Shown: positions 8,037 through 18,077 of the stretch, piece after piece
How the letters are laid out: each line of letters begins with the position of its first letter
Position numbering within the stretch: the stretch's first letter is position 1
DNA from: Emticicia agri
Lineage (GTDB): Bacteria; Bacteroidota; Bacteroidia; Cytophagales; Spirosomataceae
Length of the DNA stretch: 64,000 bases
Assembly (NCBI RefSeq): GCF_004168285.1
Contig: NZ_SEWF01000001.1
Span: forward strand, 62,001 to 126,000
Direction of reading: 5' to 3'
The notes under the pieces: model-generated
What the model saw: only the letters and a program-made list of their open reading frames with translations
Told to the model about the DNA's origin: nothing
The model's database searches: none
Program-made: the position numbers and the translations under genes

Positions 8037-10403
8037 CTACTCCGTCTTTAAACTCTTAACCGGATTTGCCAAAGCAGCCTTAATTGCCTGATAGCTGATA
8101 GTTAATAAAGCTATGATAACAGCCACTATACCTGTAGCGGCAAATATCCACCATTCGATAGATACCCGATAAGCAAAATCTTTCAGCCACGCTGCCATAA
8201 AATAATAGGCTATCGGTGCCGCTATGAGTATGGAAATCAGGACTAACTGCAGGAAATCTTTTGATAATAACGCAGTAATACTAAACACCGAGGCCCCTAA
8301 TACCTTGCGGATACCGATTTCTTTTGTACGTTGTTTGATTGAGAAAGTAGCCAACCCAAACAAGCCCAGACAAGATATAAATACAGCTAAAGCGGCAAAA
8401 GTCTTGGTAAGATTGCTGATGAGTTCTTCTCTCTCATAAAAACGGGCTACATCATCTTTGAAATAAGTGTATTCAAAAACATTATCAGGGTATAATTGCT
8501 CCCAAATTTTAGCAATATCCTGAACAGTATTAGGATTATATCCTTTTAACTGAATAGCCGCATAACGATACAAAGCACGTGCAGACATAATAACCGTTGG
8601 TTCAACACCTGTATAAAGGTCTGTATTGTTAAAATCAGCTACTACTCCTACAATGGTACCTGTTTTGCTTAAATCTCCTACCAATAATTTTTTATTCAGT
8701 ATCTCTTCCGGTGATTTCAACCCCAGATTTTTTACCATTTTTTCATTCACCATTAGCTCCCGCAAAGTATCAGAGGCTACAGGTTTTCGTCCGGCTACGA
8801 GTTTAATCCCATAAGTATCAATATAGGCTTCATCAGCCATTTTAGACCTTGCTACAAACTTTTCCCAGTCCCGGTTTTCGTACTTGATACTCCCTCCACT
8901 ACCTGTTTTTGAAGAAGGGGCTGTACGGAAAAACGAAACATTTTCAATATTGGCTTGTTGAAGCAGTTGGTTTTTAAAGGTAGTGAGTTTATCAACTTCC
9001 GGATTCGGAATGTTCACATGCAGAATCATGTCTTTTCTTAGTCCTAAATCCTTATTTTTCAGATAATTCAACTGTAAAACCACCAATAGAGAAACCGCAA
9101 TCAGAATACAGGCAATGCTGAATTGTGTTACTACCAAACCCTTTCTTAAGGTAAATCTCTTAGGCAGTTCTGTAATGTTTTTCAGTGCCTTTAACGGGTT
9201 AAAATTAGCAATAACCATTGCCGGATAAAACCCTGCAATAAATACAATAGTAATTAGTAACAGCACAAGAAAACCTATCAGTTTAAAATCTGATAAAAGC
9301 GTAATACTTAGTGGGGTCTTTAACCATTGGCTCAACATTGGAGCAGCTACGCTGGCTAATACAACTGCTAATACAATCGAAAATACAGCTACAACAGCCG
9401 TTTCGCTGATAAATTGCCAGAAAATCTGTCCCTGAGAACTGCCTAAAGTCTTTCTGACACCTACCTCTTTATAACGTTTGAACGATAAGGCTGTAGATAA
9501 ATTAATGAAATTAATACAGGCGATGATTACCATCAGCACACCAATGACTAATAATAGGTTAATGGTTGATTTTTTAATAGTTCCGCCATAATCAACATTA
9601 AAATGAATATCAGACAGGTTTTGCAGGTGATACTTAAATACCTCACTATCTGCTCCGTGGTATTTTTTTGAGAAAGCTGGCATTTGCTTTTCAAAACTCT
9701 CTTTCTGGTCTTTCGAACGGAGCATGACAAACGTTTCACGACTGCTTTCAATCCAACCCCAATCTTCATAGCCATAATTTGGCATAAGGGTTTTAATGGT
9801 TGGCAGAGAAACAAAAATATCAGTTTTAAAATCGGTATTGGCCGGATAGTCTTTAATGATACCAGCCACTACTACTTCCTGCTGATTTTCTAACTTCATG
9901 CTTTTGCCAATCGGATTCTGTATTCCGAAAAACTTTTCGGCATAGCGTTCTGTCAACACCACCTTATTAGGTTCATCTAATACTGCGGGTGTTCCGATTT
10001 CCCATGTAAAATCAAATATTCTGAAATAATCGGCATTGGTAAAAGCCGCTGATTCTTTTTCCAGGTATTTACGAACGCTCCTTTTATCAGTTACGGCAAT
10101 AGTTAAAGGTCTATGTGCCAGATAAGAGGTTTGCTCAATAGCAGGATACTCTTTTTTGAGTGTACTATGCAATATATAAGCACTGCCTTTCGAGCGTTCA
10201 ATCTGTCCATCACCTAAGTGCAAATCAACAACCGCCCGGTAGATTCTATCAGCATTTTTATGATAGGTATCCACGCTTAAATGGTATTTCACTAACTGAA
10301 AAACCAATATCCCTCCGGCCATACCCAAGGCAAGTCCGGCTATATTCAGAAAAGTAAAGAGTTTGTTTCTGTTTAAAACTCTGAGAGTAAATTTAAGCTT
10401 CAT
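8037..10403 (-). CDS. MacB/FtsX-type ABC transporter permease (array member 3)
   Basis: 788 residues. The N-terminus MKLKFTLRVLNRNKLFTF lacks the NYxKIAxR stretch that opens nearly every other member, though the following membrane segment LNIAGLALGMAGGILVF is typical. Two periplasmic cores alternate with two FtsX blocks (signatures RYKEVGVRKTLGSSQGQ and RTKEIGIRKVLGASVFSI). It ends NPVKSLKTE. The spacer before its start carries a G-rich palindrome of another type than the rest of the array. It probably belongs to the long transcript from the adaptor promoter; the next gene downstream has its own promoter. Confidence 0.93.
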   Translation of the reverse strand: MKLKFTLRVLNRNKLFTFLNIAGLALGMAGGILVFQLVKYHLSVDTYHKNADRIYRAVVDLHLGDGQIERSKGSAYILHSTLKKEYPAIEQTSYLAHRPLTIAVTDKRSVRKYLEKESAAFTNADYFRIFDFTWEIGTPAVLDEPNKVVLTERYAEKFFGIQNPIGKSMKLENQQEVVVAGIIKDYPANTDFKTDIFVSLPTIKTLMPNYGYEDWGWIESSRETFVMLRSKDQKESFEKQMPAFSKKYHGADSEVFKYHLQNLSDIHFNVDYGGTIKKSTINLLLVIGVLMVIIACINFINLSTALSFKRYKEVGVRKTLGSSQGQIFWQFISETAVVAVFSIVLAVVLASVAAPMLSQWLKTPLSITLLSDFKLIGFLVLLLITIVFIAGFYPAMVIANFNPLKALKNITELPKRFTLRKGLVVTQFSIACILIAVSLLVVLQLNYLKNKDLGLRKDMILHVNIPNPEVDKLTTFKNQLLQQANIENVSFFRTAPSSKTGSGGSIKYENRDWEKFVARSKMADEAYIDTYGIKLVAGRKPVASDTLRELMVNEKMVKNLGLKSPEEILNKKLLVGDLSKTGTIVGVVADFNNTDLYTGVEPTVIMSARALYRYAAIQLKGYNPNTVQDIAKIWEQLYPDNVFEYTYFKDDVARFYEREELISNLTKTFAALAVFISCLGLFGLATFSIKQRTKEIGIRKVLGASVFSITALLSKDFLQLVLISILIAAPIAYYFMAAWLKDFAYRVSIEWWIFAATGIVAVIIALLTISYQAIKAALANPVKSLKTE

Positions 10404-10412
10404 GATTTTTGC

Positions 10413-10472
10413 ATGGGGCAGAGGGCATGGAGCGGGGGGCAGTATCCCTCTGCCCTATGCCCCTTGCCTCCC
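10413..10472. repeat. G/C-rich imperfect palindrome in the spacer of members 3 and 4
   Basis: GGGGCAGAGGGCATGG on the left can pair with CCCTCTGCCCTATGCCCC on the right, around a G-rich loop. It fills most of the 71-bp spacer. The sequence differs from the CCCCTAAAGGGG family in the neighbouring spacers. No T tract follows, so a simple terminator is unlikely. Confidence 0.6.
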
Positions 10473-10474
10473 TG

Positions 10475-12874
10475 CTATTCTGTTTTTAATGATTTTACCG
10501 GATTAACTAAGGCTGCTTTGATAGCCTGCGAACTTACTGTTAATAGCGCTACCAGTACTGCAATAAAGCCTGTTACCGCAAATACCCACCATTCAATCGT
10601 AACCTGATAAGCAAAATCTTTCAGCCATTGCGACATAAAATACCAGGCTATCGGGCTTGCAATCAGTACTGAGATAAGAATTAACTTTAAAAAGTCCTTT
10701 GATATTAAGGTAGTAATACCTGCCACCGAAGCGCCCAATACCTTGCGGATACCGATTTCTTTGGTGCGTTGCTCGGCTGTGTAGGCGGCTAAACCAAATA
10801 GCCCCAGACAGGCAATCAGAATAGCCAGACCTGAAAATACCAAAACGACATTAGCTGTCTGGGTTTCAGCACGGTAAAGGGTGCCTAAGAACTGGTCAAG
10901 AAACAGATATTCAAAGGCAGATGACGGAACACTCTTTTTAAAAGTGGCTTCCAGTTGGTTCATGGTCTGCGCCAGATTACTGGTATTTACCTTTACAAGC
11001 AGATAAGGTCTCGACTCGGTATCGTTATTATGAAATACGTACGAACCGATAGGTTGATGAAAAGATTCATAATGAAAGTCTCTTACAACCCCTACAATCT
11101 CAGCCTTACGATTCCAGAATAAATCATCTGAAAACTTGCCGATGGCTTCCTGTGGTGTTTTATAGCCTAATAATTTTATGGTGGTTTCGTTCACTACCAT
11201 CTGCACAGTAGTATCTTTTTCACTTTTTATCAAGGGTAAGGTTTTTCCAGCCAAAAATTTCAGGTCTAAAACTCTGGCAAAATCTCCTGTTACCCGATTG
11301 GTACGAACAAAGAACGATTCTTTCGGATTATCAGCCTTGCTCATTGAACGACCGCTTCCGCCAAATCCTAAATAGGCTTGTACACGTGAGGTTTCTACCA
11401 CATTGCTTAGTGCTTTAAAATTATTTATTAAGCCATCTATCTGTTCTTTGTTTTCGGCACCTGAGGTCATTACGGCTAATACCTGCTCGGGATTATAGCC
11501 TAATTTTTTATTCTGTATAAATTTTAACTGCTGAAAGAATATAAAGGTGCAGATAATGAGAATGATAGATGCGCCAAATTGCACAATAACCAACGACTGA
11601 CGGAAAAATCCGGCTCCGGTCTTTTTGGTAATAACCGTTTGCAAAAGGTTTTTGGGAGCAAAAGAAGACAGATAAAATGCAGGATATAAACCTGAAATGA
11701 ATGTAACAAAAGTAAAAATAAGCAATAGCCCAAAGCTTACTTCAGGGGTAAATACATGAGCAACAGATAAGTTTTTATCAGTTACCTGATTAAAGAAAGG
11801 CAATGCTAATATTAAAAAACTCAAACCTAACAATAATGCCAGAAATACCGTAAGTGCGGTTTCGGTATAAAAACGACCGATTAGCTGACGATTGGTAGCA
11901 CCGATAGTCTTGTTAATACCTACCTCTTTGAAACGCTTTTGCGACCGTGCTGTTGCCAGATTCATATAATTGATACAGGCAATTACCATAACCACCAAAG
12001 CCAGAATCAACAATATTTTTACCTGTTTGGCATCGCCTATACGAGTGGTATTTGAATTAACAATATCAGCCGAATTCAAATGTATATCTACCAATGGTTG
12101 TAACCAGAGAGAAAACCAACGGTCTTCCTTATTCGGAATATTTTTTTCAAGAATCGTAGCCATTTGTTTATCTACCTTCTGCTGATTGGCATTAGGTGTC
12201 AGCAACAGATAAGTTTCAAAGCTCGAATTACTCCACACCAGATTTTTAGAGGCCCATTCTACACTATTGAATGACCCCATCAACTCGGCATCTAAAGTGA
12301 AATTATGAGGCAGGTCTTCATAAACCCCTGTTACTTCTAACGAATATTTACTACCTACTTTTAATACTTTTCCTATCGGGTTGTCTTTTCCAAAATACTT
12401 TTGGGCAGTCGCTTGACTTAGTACTACTTTATTAGGGTCTTGCAAAGCCACTTTTGGGTTCCCTTGTAAGAGTTTTATATCAAAAATCTCGAAGATAGTA
12501 CCATCTACCCAATACAGTTTTTTCTCAGCAAACTTCTTTTCTCCTGAATTCACAAAGGCTGTTTGTCCATAGTCATTCAAGAGTATTCTGGTTTGTTGCA
12601 CAACCTCCGGAATCTCGTTTTTCATGGTGGGTCCTACTACATTGGGTGCATTAGCCCAGTTCTGACTTTTACCATCAAAAGTAGCCGTTACTCCTACTCT
12701 ATAAATGTTATGAGCCTTTGAGTGGTACTTATCAAAAGATAATTCATCTTTTACGTAGAGCATCAACAATAGAGATACTGCCAGGCCTAAAGCAAGACCT
12801 AACAGATTCAAGGCAGTGAAGAGTTTGCTTTTCAATAAGCTCCTCCAAGCGATTTTGAGATAGTTGCGAATCAT
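10475..12874 (-). CDS. MacB/FtsX-type ABC transporter permease (array member 4)
   Basis: 799 residues, MIRNYLKIAWRSLLKSK at the start and NPVKSLKTE at the end, with the duplicated periplasmic core and FtsX layout. The first cytoplasmic signature is RFKEVGINKTIGATNRQ: where the other members have VRK or a close variant, this one has INK. The second copy, RTKEIGIRKVLGASVAGI, is normal. This loop is the expected ATPase-coupling region, so the change may alter coupling of the first half (inference). The start codon is preceded on the mRNA by TTAGGGGCTT from the adjoining repeat. Confidence 0.93.
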   Translation of the reverse strand: MIRNYLKIAWRSLLKSKLFTALNLLGLALGLAVSLLLMLYVKDELSFDKYHSKAHNIYRVGVTATFDGKSQNWANAPNVVGPTMKNEIPEVVQQTRILLNDYGQTAFVNSGEKKFAEKKLYWVDGTIFEIFDIKLLQGNPKVALQDPNKVVLSQATAQKYFGKDNPIGKVLKVGSKYSLEVTGVYEDLPHNFTLDAELMGSFNSVEWASKNLVWSNSSFETYLLLTPNANQQKVDKQMATILEKNIPNKEDRWFSLWLQPLVDIHLNSADIVNSNTTRIGDAKQVKILLILALVVMVIACINYMNLATARSQKRFKEVGINKTIGATNRQLIGRFYTETALTVFLALLLGLSFLILALPFFNQVTDKNLSVAHVFTPEVSFGLLLIFTFVTFISGLYPAFYLSSFAPKNLLQTVITKKTGAGFFRQSLVIVQFGASIILIICTFIFFQQLKFIQNKKLGYNPEQVLAVMTSGAENKEQIDGLINNFKALSNVVETSRVQAYLGFGGSGRSMSKADNPKESFFVRTNRVTGDFARVLDLKFLAGKTLPLIKSEKDTTVQMVVNETTIKLLGYKTPQEAIGKFSDDLFWNRKAEIVGVVRDFHYESFHQPIGSYVFHNNDTESRPYLLVKVNTSNLAQTMNQLEATFKKSVPSSAFEYLFLDQFLGTLYRAETQTANVVLVFSGLAILIACLGLFGLAAYTAEQRTKEIGIRKVLGASVAGITTLISKDFLKLILISVLIASPIAWYFMSQWLKDFAYQVTIEWWVFAVTGFIAVLVALLTVSSQAIKAALVNPVKSLKTE

Positions 12875-12876
12875 AA

Positions 12877-13006
12877 GCCCCTAACCCCTAAAGGGGGATT
12901 TTGTTTAATGGTTATAAAAAATTTACCCCTATAGGGAAAGTCTATTAAACTTTATAGTTTTTTGCCTTAGCTCCCCTTTAGGGGCAGGGCGGACGCCGTG
13001 CGGGGC
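12877..13006. repeat. CCCCTAAAGGGG-type intergenic palindromic element (copy 2)
   Basis: The left arm AGCCCCTAACCCCTAAAG begins at 12877, next to the start codon of member 4. The right arm CTCCCCTTTAGGGGC (12971-12985) runs to within a few bases of the stop of member 5. The arms form a terminal inverted repeat and each also folds by itself. The right arm holds the inserted G/C-rich module GCGGACGCCGTGCGG (12989-13003). Confidence 0.75.
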
Positions 13007-13008
13007 TT

Positions 13009-15432
13009 TTACTCCGACTTTAATGACTTAACCGGATTTACCAGTGCAGCTGCAATAGCCTGATAGCTGACTGTTACTACGGCAATCAAGACAGCTAATA
13101 GCCCTGCTAAAGGGAAAATCCACCATTCAATATCAATACGATATGCAAAATCGGTCAGCCAGCTACTCATGGCATACCAGGCAATAGGCGAGGCAATGAG
13201 AATAGATATGAATACCAGTTTAATGAAATCTTTTGAAAGCAAAGTAGTAATACTCCCTACAGATGCCCCTAATACTTTGCGCACACCTATTTCTTTGCGG
13301 CGTTGCTCTGCCATAAATGCGGCTAAAGCAAATAAACCTAAGCAGGAAATAAAGATAGAAATACCTGCAAAAATCATGAATAAAGACCGTTGCTTTTGCT
13401 CGGCCTGATATTGGTTATTGAAACGCTCGTCTAAGAACTGATAGCTGAACGGGGTATTAGGCATATATACTTTAAAGGTTTTTTCTATATTGGCAATGGT
13501 ATTCTGAAAATCTCCGGCAGCCATATTGATTGAAAGCCAGCTACGCCAGCCTTTATTAATAAACATCACCATCGGAACGATTTTCTGATGTAAAGACTCA
13601 AAATGGAAATCTTTTACCACTCCTATTACCTTGCCTTTTGTACCACCATACTCAAAAATCTCATCAATAGCATCGGCATTACTTTTCCAACCGATTGATT
13701 TCACAGCTGCCTCGTTCAGAATATAGCCTGTTGAATCATCTGATTTAAATGCCCTCGAAAAATCTCTGCCAGCTGCCAATTTTATCTCATAAGTAGATAA
13801 ATAATCGTGGTCAACCGAAAGGGCTTTTATTTCAGTACTGGTAGGAGCCAGAGAATCACCTTTGGCTACCTTTGCCCCTTGCGAATCAAGCAAGCGGCCG
13901 GTAGGTGTTCTTGAAGAATGGCTTACATTTTTTACGCCTGACTGACGCTTCAGTTCTTGTTTAAAACTCTCAAAATCAACCGAGCTATCATTTCCTACAC
14001 GCATTACAATTACCTGGTTCTTTTGGTATCCGGCATCTTGCGTAAGCATAAAACTCAATTGCTTATAAATAATAGCAGTACTGATAATCAGAATACAGGC
14101 AATTGAAAACTGCATAACTACTAAAACCTGACGCAGACGACCATTTTTCATGGCATTCTTTATTTTTCCTTTCAATACTTCAACCGGTTGAAAAGCCGTC
14201 AGGAAAAATGCCGGATAACTACCTGCTAAAACTCCGGTAAAGAAAATGATACCTATGATTAACAAAATGATTTTATAGTCTAATAAATTAGTGAAAGTTA
14301 ATGACTTACTGGTAAAGTCATTCAAGACAGGAATCAATAATACGGTAGCTATCAAAGCAATAGCTAAGGCAAAAACGGTAAGCAATAACGATTCGCTTAA
14401 GAATTGGCCTATCAGTTGTGAGCGTACTGCGCCTACCACTTTGCGCAAGCCCACTTCTTTAGCTCTACCTGCCGAGCGAGCCGTTGCCAGGTTCATATAA
14501 TTGATACAGGCTATTAACAAAATAAAGAAAGCGATGGCAGAAAAAGTATAAACATACTTAATGTTTCCGTTAGTCTCATGCTCTGAATCCAGGTGTGAGT
14601 AAAGGTGAATATCTGTTAATTTCTGAAAAGTTAAATCAGAATACTGAGAGCCTTTTCTGCCATCGTACGCAGGTAAATGGGTATCAAGAAATGACTTCAT
14701 CCGGCTTTCTATTCTTGACATATCATACCCCTTGGGCATCAGAAAATAAGTAGAGAAGTTGTTGCCACCCCAGTCTCTGTTCATTTCGTCTTTGCCATAA
14801 ATTCTATTGTCATTCAGCGTACTCATAGACATCAGAAAATCGGCATGAAAATGCGACTGTGTTGGCAATGGCTCAAATACACCTGAAACCCTTAATTCAT
14901 ACTTGCTATCTATTTTCAGTAGCTTGCCAATAGGGTCCTGATTACCAAAATATTTCTCGGCCATAGGTTTAGATATGGCAACCGTAAATGGCTCGGCCAA
15001 AGCTTTGTCAGGATTGCCCTGAAGCACATTAAAAGAAAATACCTTAAACAGATTTGCTTCAGCAAAGTACATTCTTTGTTCCTGATATTTTTTTTCAGGA
15101 TTTTCCGGGCGGTTTACTACTGACTGCGCACCAAACAATCGGGTGATTTGCTCCGCCTCCGTAAAATCGCTTTGAAAATACTGCATAAAAGCCGGTGCTA
15201 TATGCCCTAAATGCAGGCTCACGGTTCCATCATTTGACTTAAAAATACGGGTAACACGATAAATGCGGTCAGCATTTTTATTGAATCGGTCGTAACTCAA
15301 TTCATCTTTCACATACAGCCCAATCAACAAGAAGCAGGTAATGCCAATGGCCAACCCGGCAATGTTGATAAAAGTGAAACCCTTTTGTTTCCTCAGGTTT
15401 CTAAAAGCGATTTTTAAATAGTTCCTTATCAT
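13009..15432 (-). CDS. MacB/FtsX-type ABC transporter permease (array member 5)
   Basis: 807 residues, opening MIRNYLKIAFRNLRKQK and closing NPVKSLKSE. The duplicated layout is complete. Cytoplasmic signatures are RAKEVGLRKVVGAVRSQ and RRKEIGVRKVLGASVGSI. The second periplasmic core carries the family motif VIGVVKDFHFESLH shared with members 4 and 6. It is flanked on both sides by CCCCTAAAGGGG elements. By family it is an inner-membrane exporter subunit; the substrate cannot be read from the sequence. Confidence 0.93.
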   Translation of the reverse strand: MIRNYLKIAFRNLRKQKGFTFINIAGLAIGITCFLLIGLYVKDELSYDRFNKNADRIYRVTRIFKSNDGTVSLHLGHIAPAFMQYFQSDFTEAEQITRLFGAQSVVNRPENPEKKYQEQRMYFAEANLFKVFSFNVLQGNPDKALAEPFTVAISKPMAEKYFGNQDPIGKLLKIDSKYELRVSGVFEPLPTQSHFHADFLMSMSTLNDNRIYGKDEMNRDWGGNNFSTYFLMPKGYDMSRIESRMKSFLDTHLPAYDGRKGSQYSDLTFQKLTDIHLYSHLDSEHETNGNIKYVYTFSAIAFFILLIACINYMNLATARSAGRAKEVGLRKVVGAVRSQLIGQFLSESLLLTVFALAIALIATVLLIPVLNDFTSKSLTFTNLLDYKIILLIIGIIFFTGVLAGSYPAFFLTAFQPVEVLKGKIKNAMKNGRLRQVLVVMQFSIACILIISTAIIYKQLSFMLTQDAGYQKNQVIVMRVGNDSSVDFESFKQELKRQSGVKNVSHSSRTPTGRLLDSQGAKVAKGDSLAPTSTEIKALSVDHDYLSTYEIKLAAGRDFSRAFKSDDSTGYILNEAAVKSIGWKSNADAIDEIFEYGGTKGKVIGVVKDFHFESLHQKIVPMVMFINKGWRSWLSINMAAGDFQNTIANIEKTFKVYMPNTPFSYQFLDERFNNQYQAEQKQRSLFMIFAGISIFISCLGLFALAAFMAEQRRKEIGVRKVLGASVGSITTLLSKDFIKLVFISILIASPIAWYAMSSWLTDFAYRIDIEWWIFPLAGLLAVLIAVVTVSYQAIAAALVNPVKSLKSE

Positions 15433-15435
15433 AAT

Positions 15436-15579
15436 ACACCCCTAACCCCTAAAGGGGGACTCGTTTAAAAAGTTATAGAAAATTACACCCCTAACCGCGC
15501 GACGGTCGCCCCTAAAGGGGGACTTAAAAAATTAATTAGTACTCATGCGTAAGCAACTCCCCTTTAGGGGTCGGGGGGT
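15436..15579. repeat. CCCCTAAAGGGG-type intergenic palindromic element (copy 3)
   Basis: The left arm ACACCCCTAACCCCTAAAG lies just upstream of the start of member 5. A second left-type arm is split by CGCGCGACGGTCGC (15496-15509). The right arm GTAAGCAACTCCCCTTTAGG ends at the stop of member 6. It is the clearest example of a G/C-rich module inserted into an otherwise constant arm. Confidence 0.75.
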
Positions 15580-17994
15580 TTATTCGCTTTTTAGGCTCTT
15601 CACCGGGTTCAGCCTTGCTGCTTTCAGTGTCTGGAGGCCTACCAGTAAGACAACCATTACTACAAAAGCGAGTCCTACCCAGACAAATAGACCCCAGGTT
15701 AAATCAATGCGATAAGCATAATTCTGCAACCAGCTTTTCATGCTTAATGCCGCTAACGGAAAAGCAATGACTATAGCTAATGCTACCACAATCAGAAATT
15801 CTTTAAGAAACAGAAAAACAATGCTGATACCCGAAGCACCTAATACTTTCCGGATACCGATTTCTTTGGTTCTTCTCACAACGCTTAATGATACCATGCC
15901 TAAGATACCTAATAAGACAATGATAATGGCAAGGGTGGTGGCTACCTCGGCCGCTTTCTGCAATTGTATTTCTGACTGATATACTTTCTGCAAGGTCTCA
16001 TCCATGAAAGTATATTCAAAAGGCGCATCAGGCAGGAGTTGCTTCCATTTCTTTTCTATATTTGCCATACTTTCACGTAGATTACCCGGATTCATCCTGA
16101 ATGACAGGTAACGGTAGAATGTATTATCTCTTAACTGCATAAAAGCAATAGGTTCAATGGCTTTATGCATAGATTCAAAGTGGAAGTCTTTGGTTGCACC
16201 AACAATAGTAAAAGGTTGTGGTAAATTATGCAGTCTTATCTGCTGACCCATGGCATCCTGAACATTTTTAAAACCTAAAGCCTTGATAGCGGCCTCATTA
16301 AGCACCATTCTATCAGCCTGAAATGTACCCCGGTCTGCATGGAAATACTGCCCTGCCGCCATAGGTATCTGATAGGTTTTTGCAAATTTTTCATCAGTTA
16401 CCAGCGTAGGTGCATAAAAAGCCTTAGTAGAATCCTGCCCTGCTTTGTAAATAGCACTGCTGAATCCTGTAGCCCCGTCAGGTATCTCCCAAGAAATACT
16501 CCCCTGTTTTATTTCTTTTAATTTGGCTATTTCGTTTCGCACGGTTTCCATCTTTTCTACTCCCCTGAGCGACCAGTCACGTGGTACCCTGAGTGAGAAA
16601 ACAGCCTCCTTATTATAGCCTAAATCTTTATTAAAAAAGTAACTCACCTGCCTTGAAATGACAGTAGCCCCACCAAAAACAAACAAGGCTACCGTAAATT
16701 GAGAAGCCAACAGCACTCTTCTGAACATAACATTCTCTTTTACCGATTTGAGCTTTCCTTTCATGGAGTCAACCGATGGCAGGTTTGCCAGAATCAAAGA
16801 AGGATAAAGTCCACTTAATACGCCGATGAAAAGACTCAAGGCAATGGCTGCCAAATAAAAATAAGGCGAAGCACTGAATAAAGATACAATATCTTTCTGA
16901 AGCATCTGAGCAAAATAAGGTCTGAATAGTTGATAAAATAGCAAGGAAACTAACAAGCTAAACAGACTGATAATGACAGACTCGGTTAAGAACTGACGCA
17001 GTACCTGACCTTTCAGGCTTCCTAACACTTTTCTTACGCCTATCTCTTTCAAGCGTGAAGAAGAATTACCTATAGAGATATTTACAAAGTTCACTACGGC
17101 CATCAGCAGAATAAACAGAGCTACTATTCCCAATGTCAGAATTGTTTTCTTTACCAGCCCATTGGCTAAATCAAGGTGTAGCTCTTTCAGAGGCTTCAGG
17201 TATGGGTGTAGATTTGAACTGATTTCATTAGATGCATTGGTGGCAATCAGTTGCTTCATGGGTTTATCCAGGTCTTCTTTCCGGACGCCCTTTTTTAATT
17301 CCAAATAAGTAACTATGTAGGCGTTGTTCCATAAATCATAGCCATTACGACCCATGAATGCGGCGTTACTGAAAGATATTAACACCGGAAGTTTATTTGC
17401 CTGTGTAACAAGGTTAGTAACAGAATTGAAAGGTATATCGTCTAATACTCCCGTAACCATAAAATCCCGTTTTTCACCCGAAAATGATTCTATTCTTAAA
17501 GTTTGGCCCACCACATCGGTTTTACCAAAATACTTAATAGCATGGGCTTTTGAAATAACCATCGTATTCGGCTCATTCAAGGCTGTTTTAGGATCGCCTT
17601 GTAAAAGAGGAAATCCATACATGGTCAGCATGGTTGAGTCTGTCAGTTGAATATCTTCTCTGAAAACCTTATCACCTTTTGAAACAATAGTGGTAACAGC
17701 ATCAAACCTATGGTAGTTTTCAACCAAAGCCGGGTAATTCTCTTTCAAGGCTTTTCCTATGGGTCCTAAAGAGGTAATCTCACCGCCCATATTCTCTTTA
17801 TCCCATTTGCTTTGAATCATATACTGATTTTCCAGGTTGCGTAGTTCACTATTCACCTTAATTTCACCCCAAATAAAGCTACCAATCAACAAAGCAAAGG
17901 TAATTCCGACTGATAAGCCGAAAACCGTAACCGAGGTATAAAACTTACGTTTCATGAGGTTACGCCAGGAAATTTTCAGATAGTTTTTTAACAT
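15580..17994 (-). CDS. MacB/FtsX-type ABC transporter permease (array member 6)
   Basis: 804 residues from MLKNYLKISWRNLMKRK. The frame is open 15 codons further up to 18039, but only this ATG places the family N-terminus at residue 1, so it is chosen. Signatures are RLKEIGVRKVLGSLKGQ and RTKEIGIRKVLGASGISI; the end is NPVKSLKSE. The last membrane block (FLFLKEFLIVVALAI) is more divergent than in other members. The spacer to member 7 (17995-18077) has no palindromic element and no obvious promoter, so the two are probably co-transcribed. Confidence 0.92.
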   Translation of the reverse strand: MLKNYLKISWRNLMKRKFYTSVTVFGLSVGITFALLIGSFIWGEIKVNSELRNLENQYMIQSKWDKENMGGEITSLGPIGKALKENYPALVENYHRFDAVTTIVSKGDKVFREDIQLTDSTMLTMYGFPLLQGDPKTALNEPNTMVISKAHAIKYFGKTDVVGQTLRIESFSGEKRDFMVTGVLDDIPFNSVTNLVTQANKLPVLISFSNAAFMGRNGYDLWNNAYIVTYLELKKGVRKEDLDKPMKQLIATNASNEISSNLHPYLKPLKELHLDLANGLVKKTILTLGIVALFILLMAVVNFVNISIGNSSSRLKEIGVRKVLGSLKGQVLRQFLTESVIISLFSLLVSLLFYQLFRPYFAQMLQKDIVSLFSASPYFYLAAIALSLFIGVLSGLYPSLILANLPSVDSMKGKLKSVKENVMFRRVLLASQFTVALFVFGGATVISRQVSYFFNKDLGYNKEAVFSLRVPRDWSLRGVEKMETVRNEIAKLKEIKQGSISWEIPDGATGFSSAIYKAGQDSTKAFYAPTLVTDEKFAKTYQIPMAAGQYFHADRGTFQADRMVLNEAAIKALGFKNVQDAMGQQIRLHNLPQPFTIVGATKDFHFESMHKAIEPIAFMQLRDNTFYRYLSFRMNPGNLRESMANIEKKWKQLLPDAPFEYTFMDETLQKVYQSEIQLQKAAEVATTLAIIIVLLGILGMVSLSVVRRTKEIGIRKVLGASGISIVFLFLKEFLIVVALAIVIAFPLAALSMKSWLQNYAYRIDLTWGLFVWVGLAFVVMVVLLVGLQTLKAARLNPVKSLKSE

Positions 17995-18077
17995 AATTTT
18001 GAAATTTTGATGATTAAAATCTGAAGTTACAGCCTCCATTAATCATTCTCATTTCATTTAAGTTATTTTAACATTCC

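Noticed and set aside
12877-13006. The CCCCTAAAGGGG elements as plain transcription terminators
   Set aside because: Most stems lack a following T run and occur in the middle of what looks like one operon. A partial attenuating effect remains possible.
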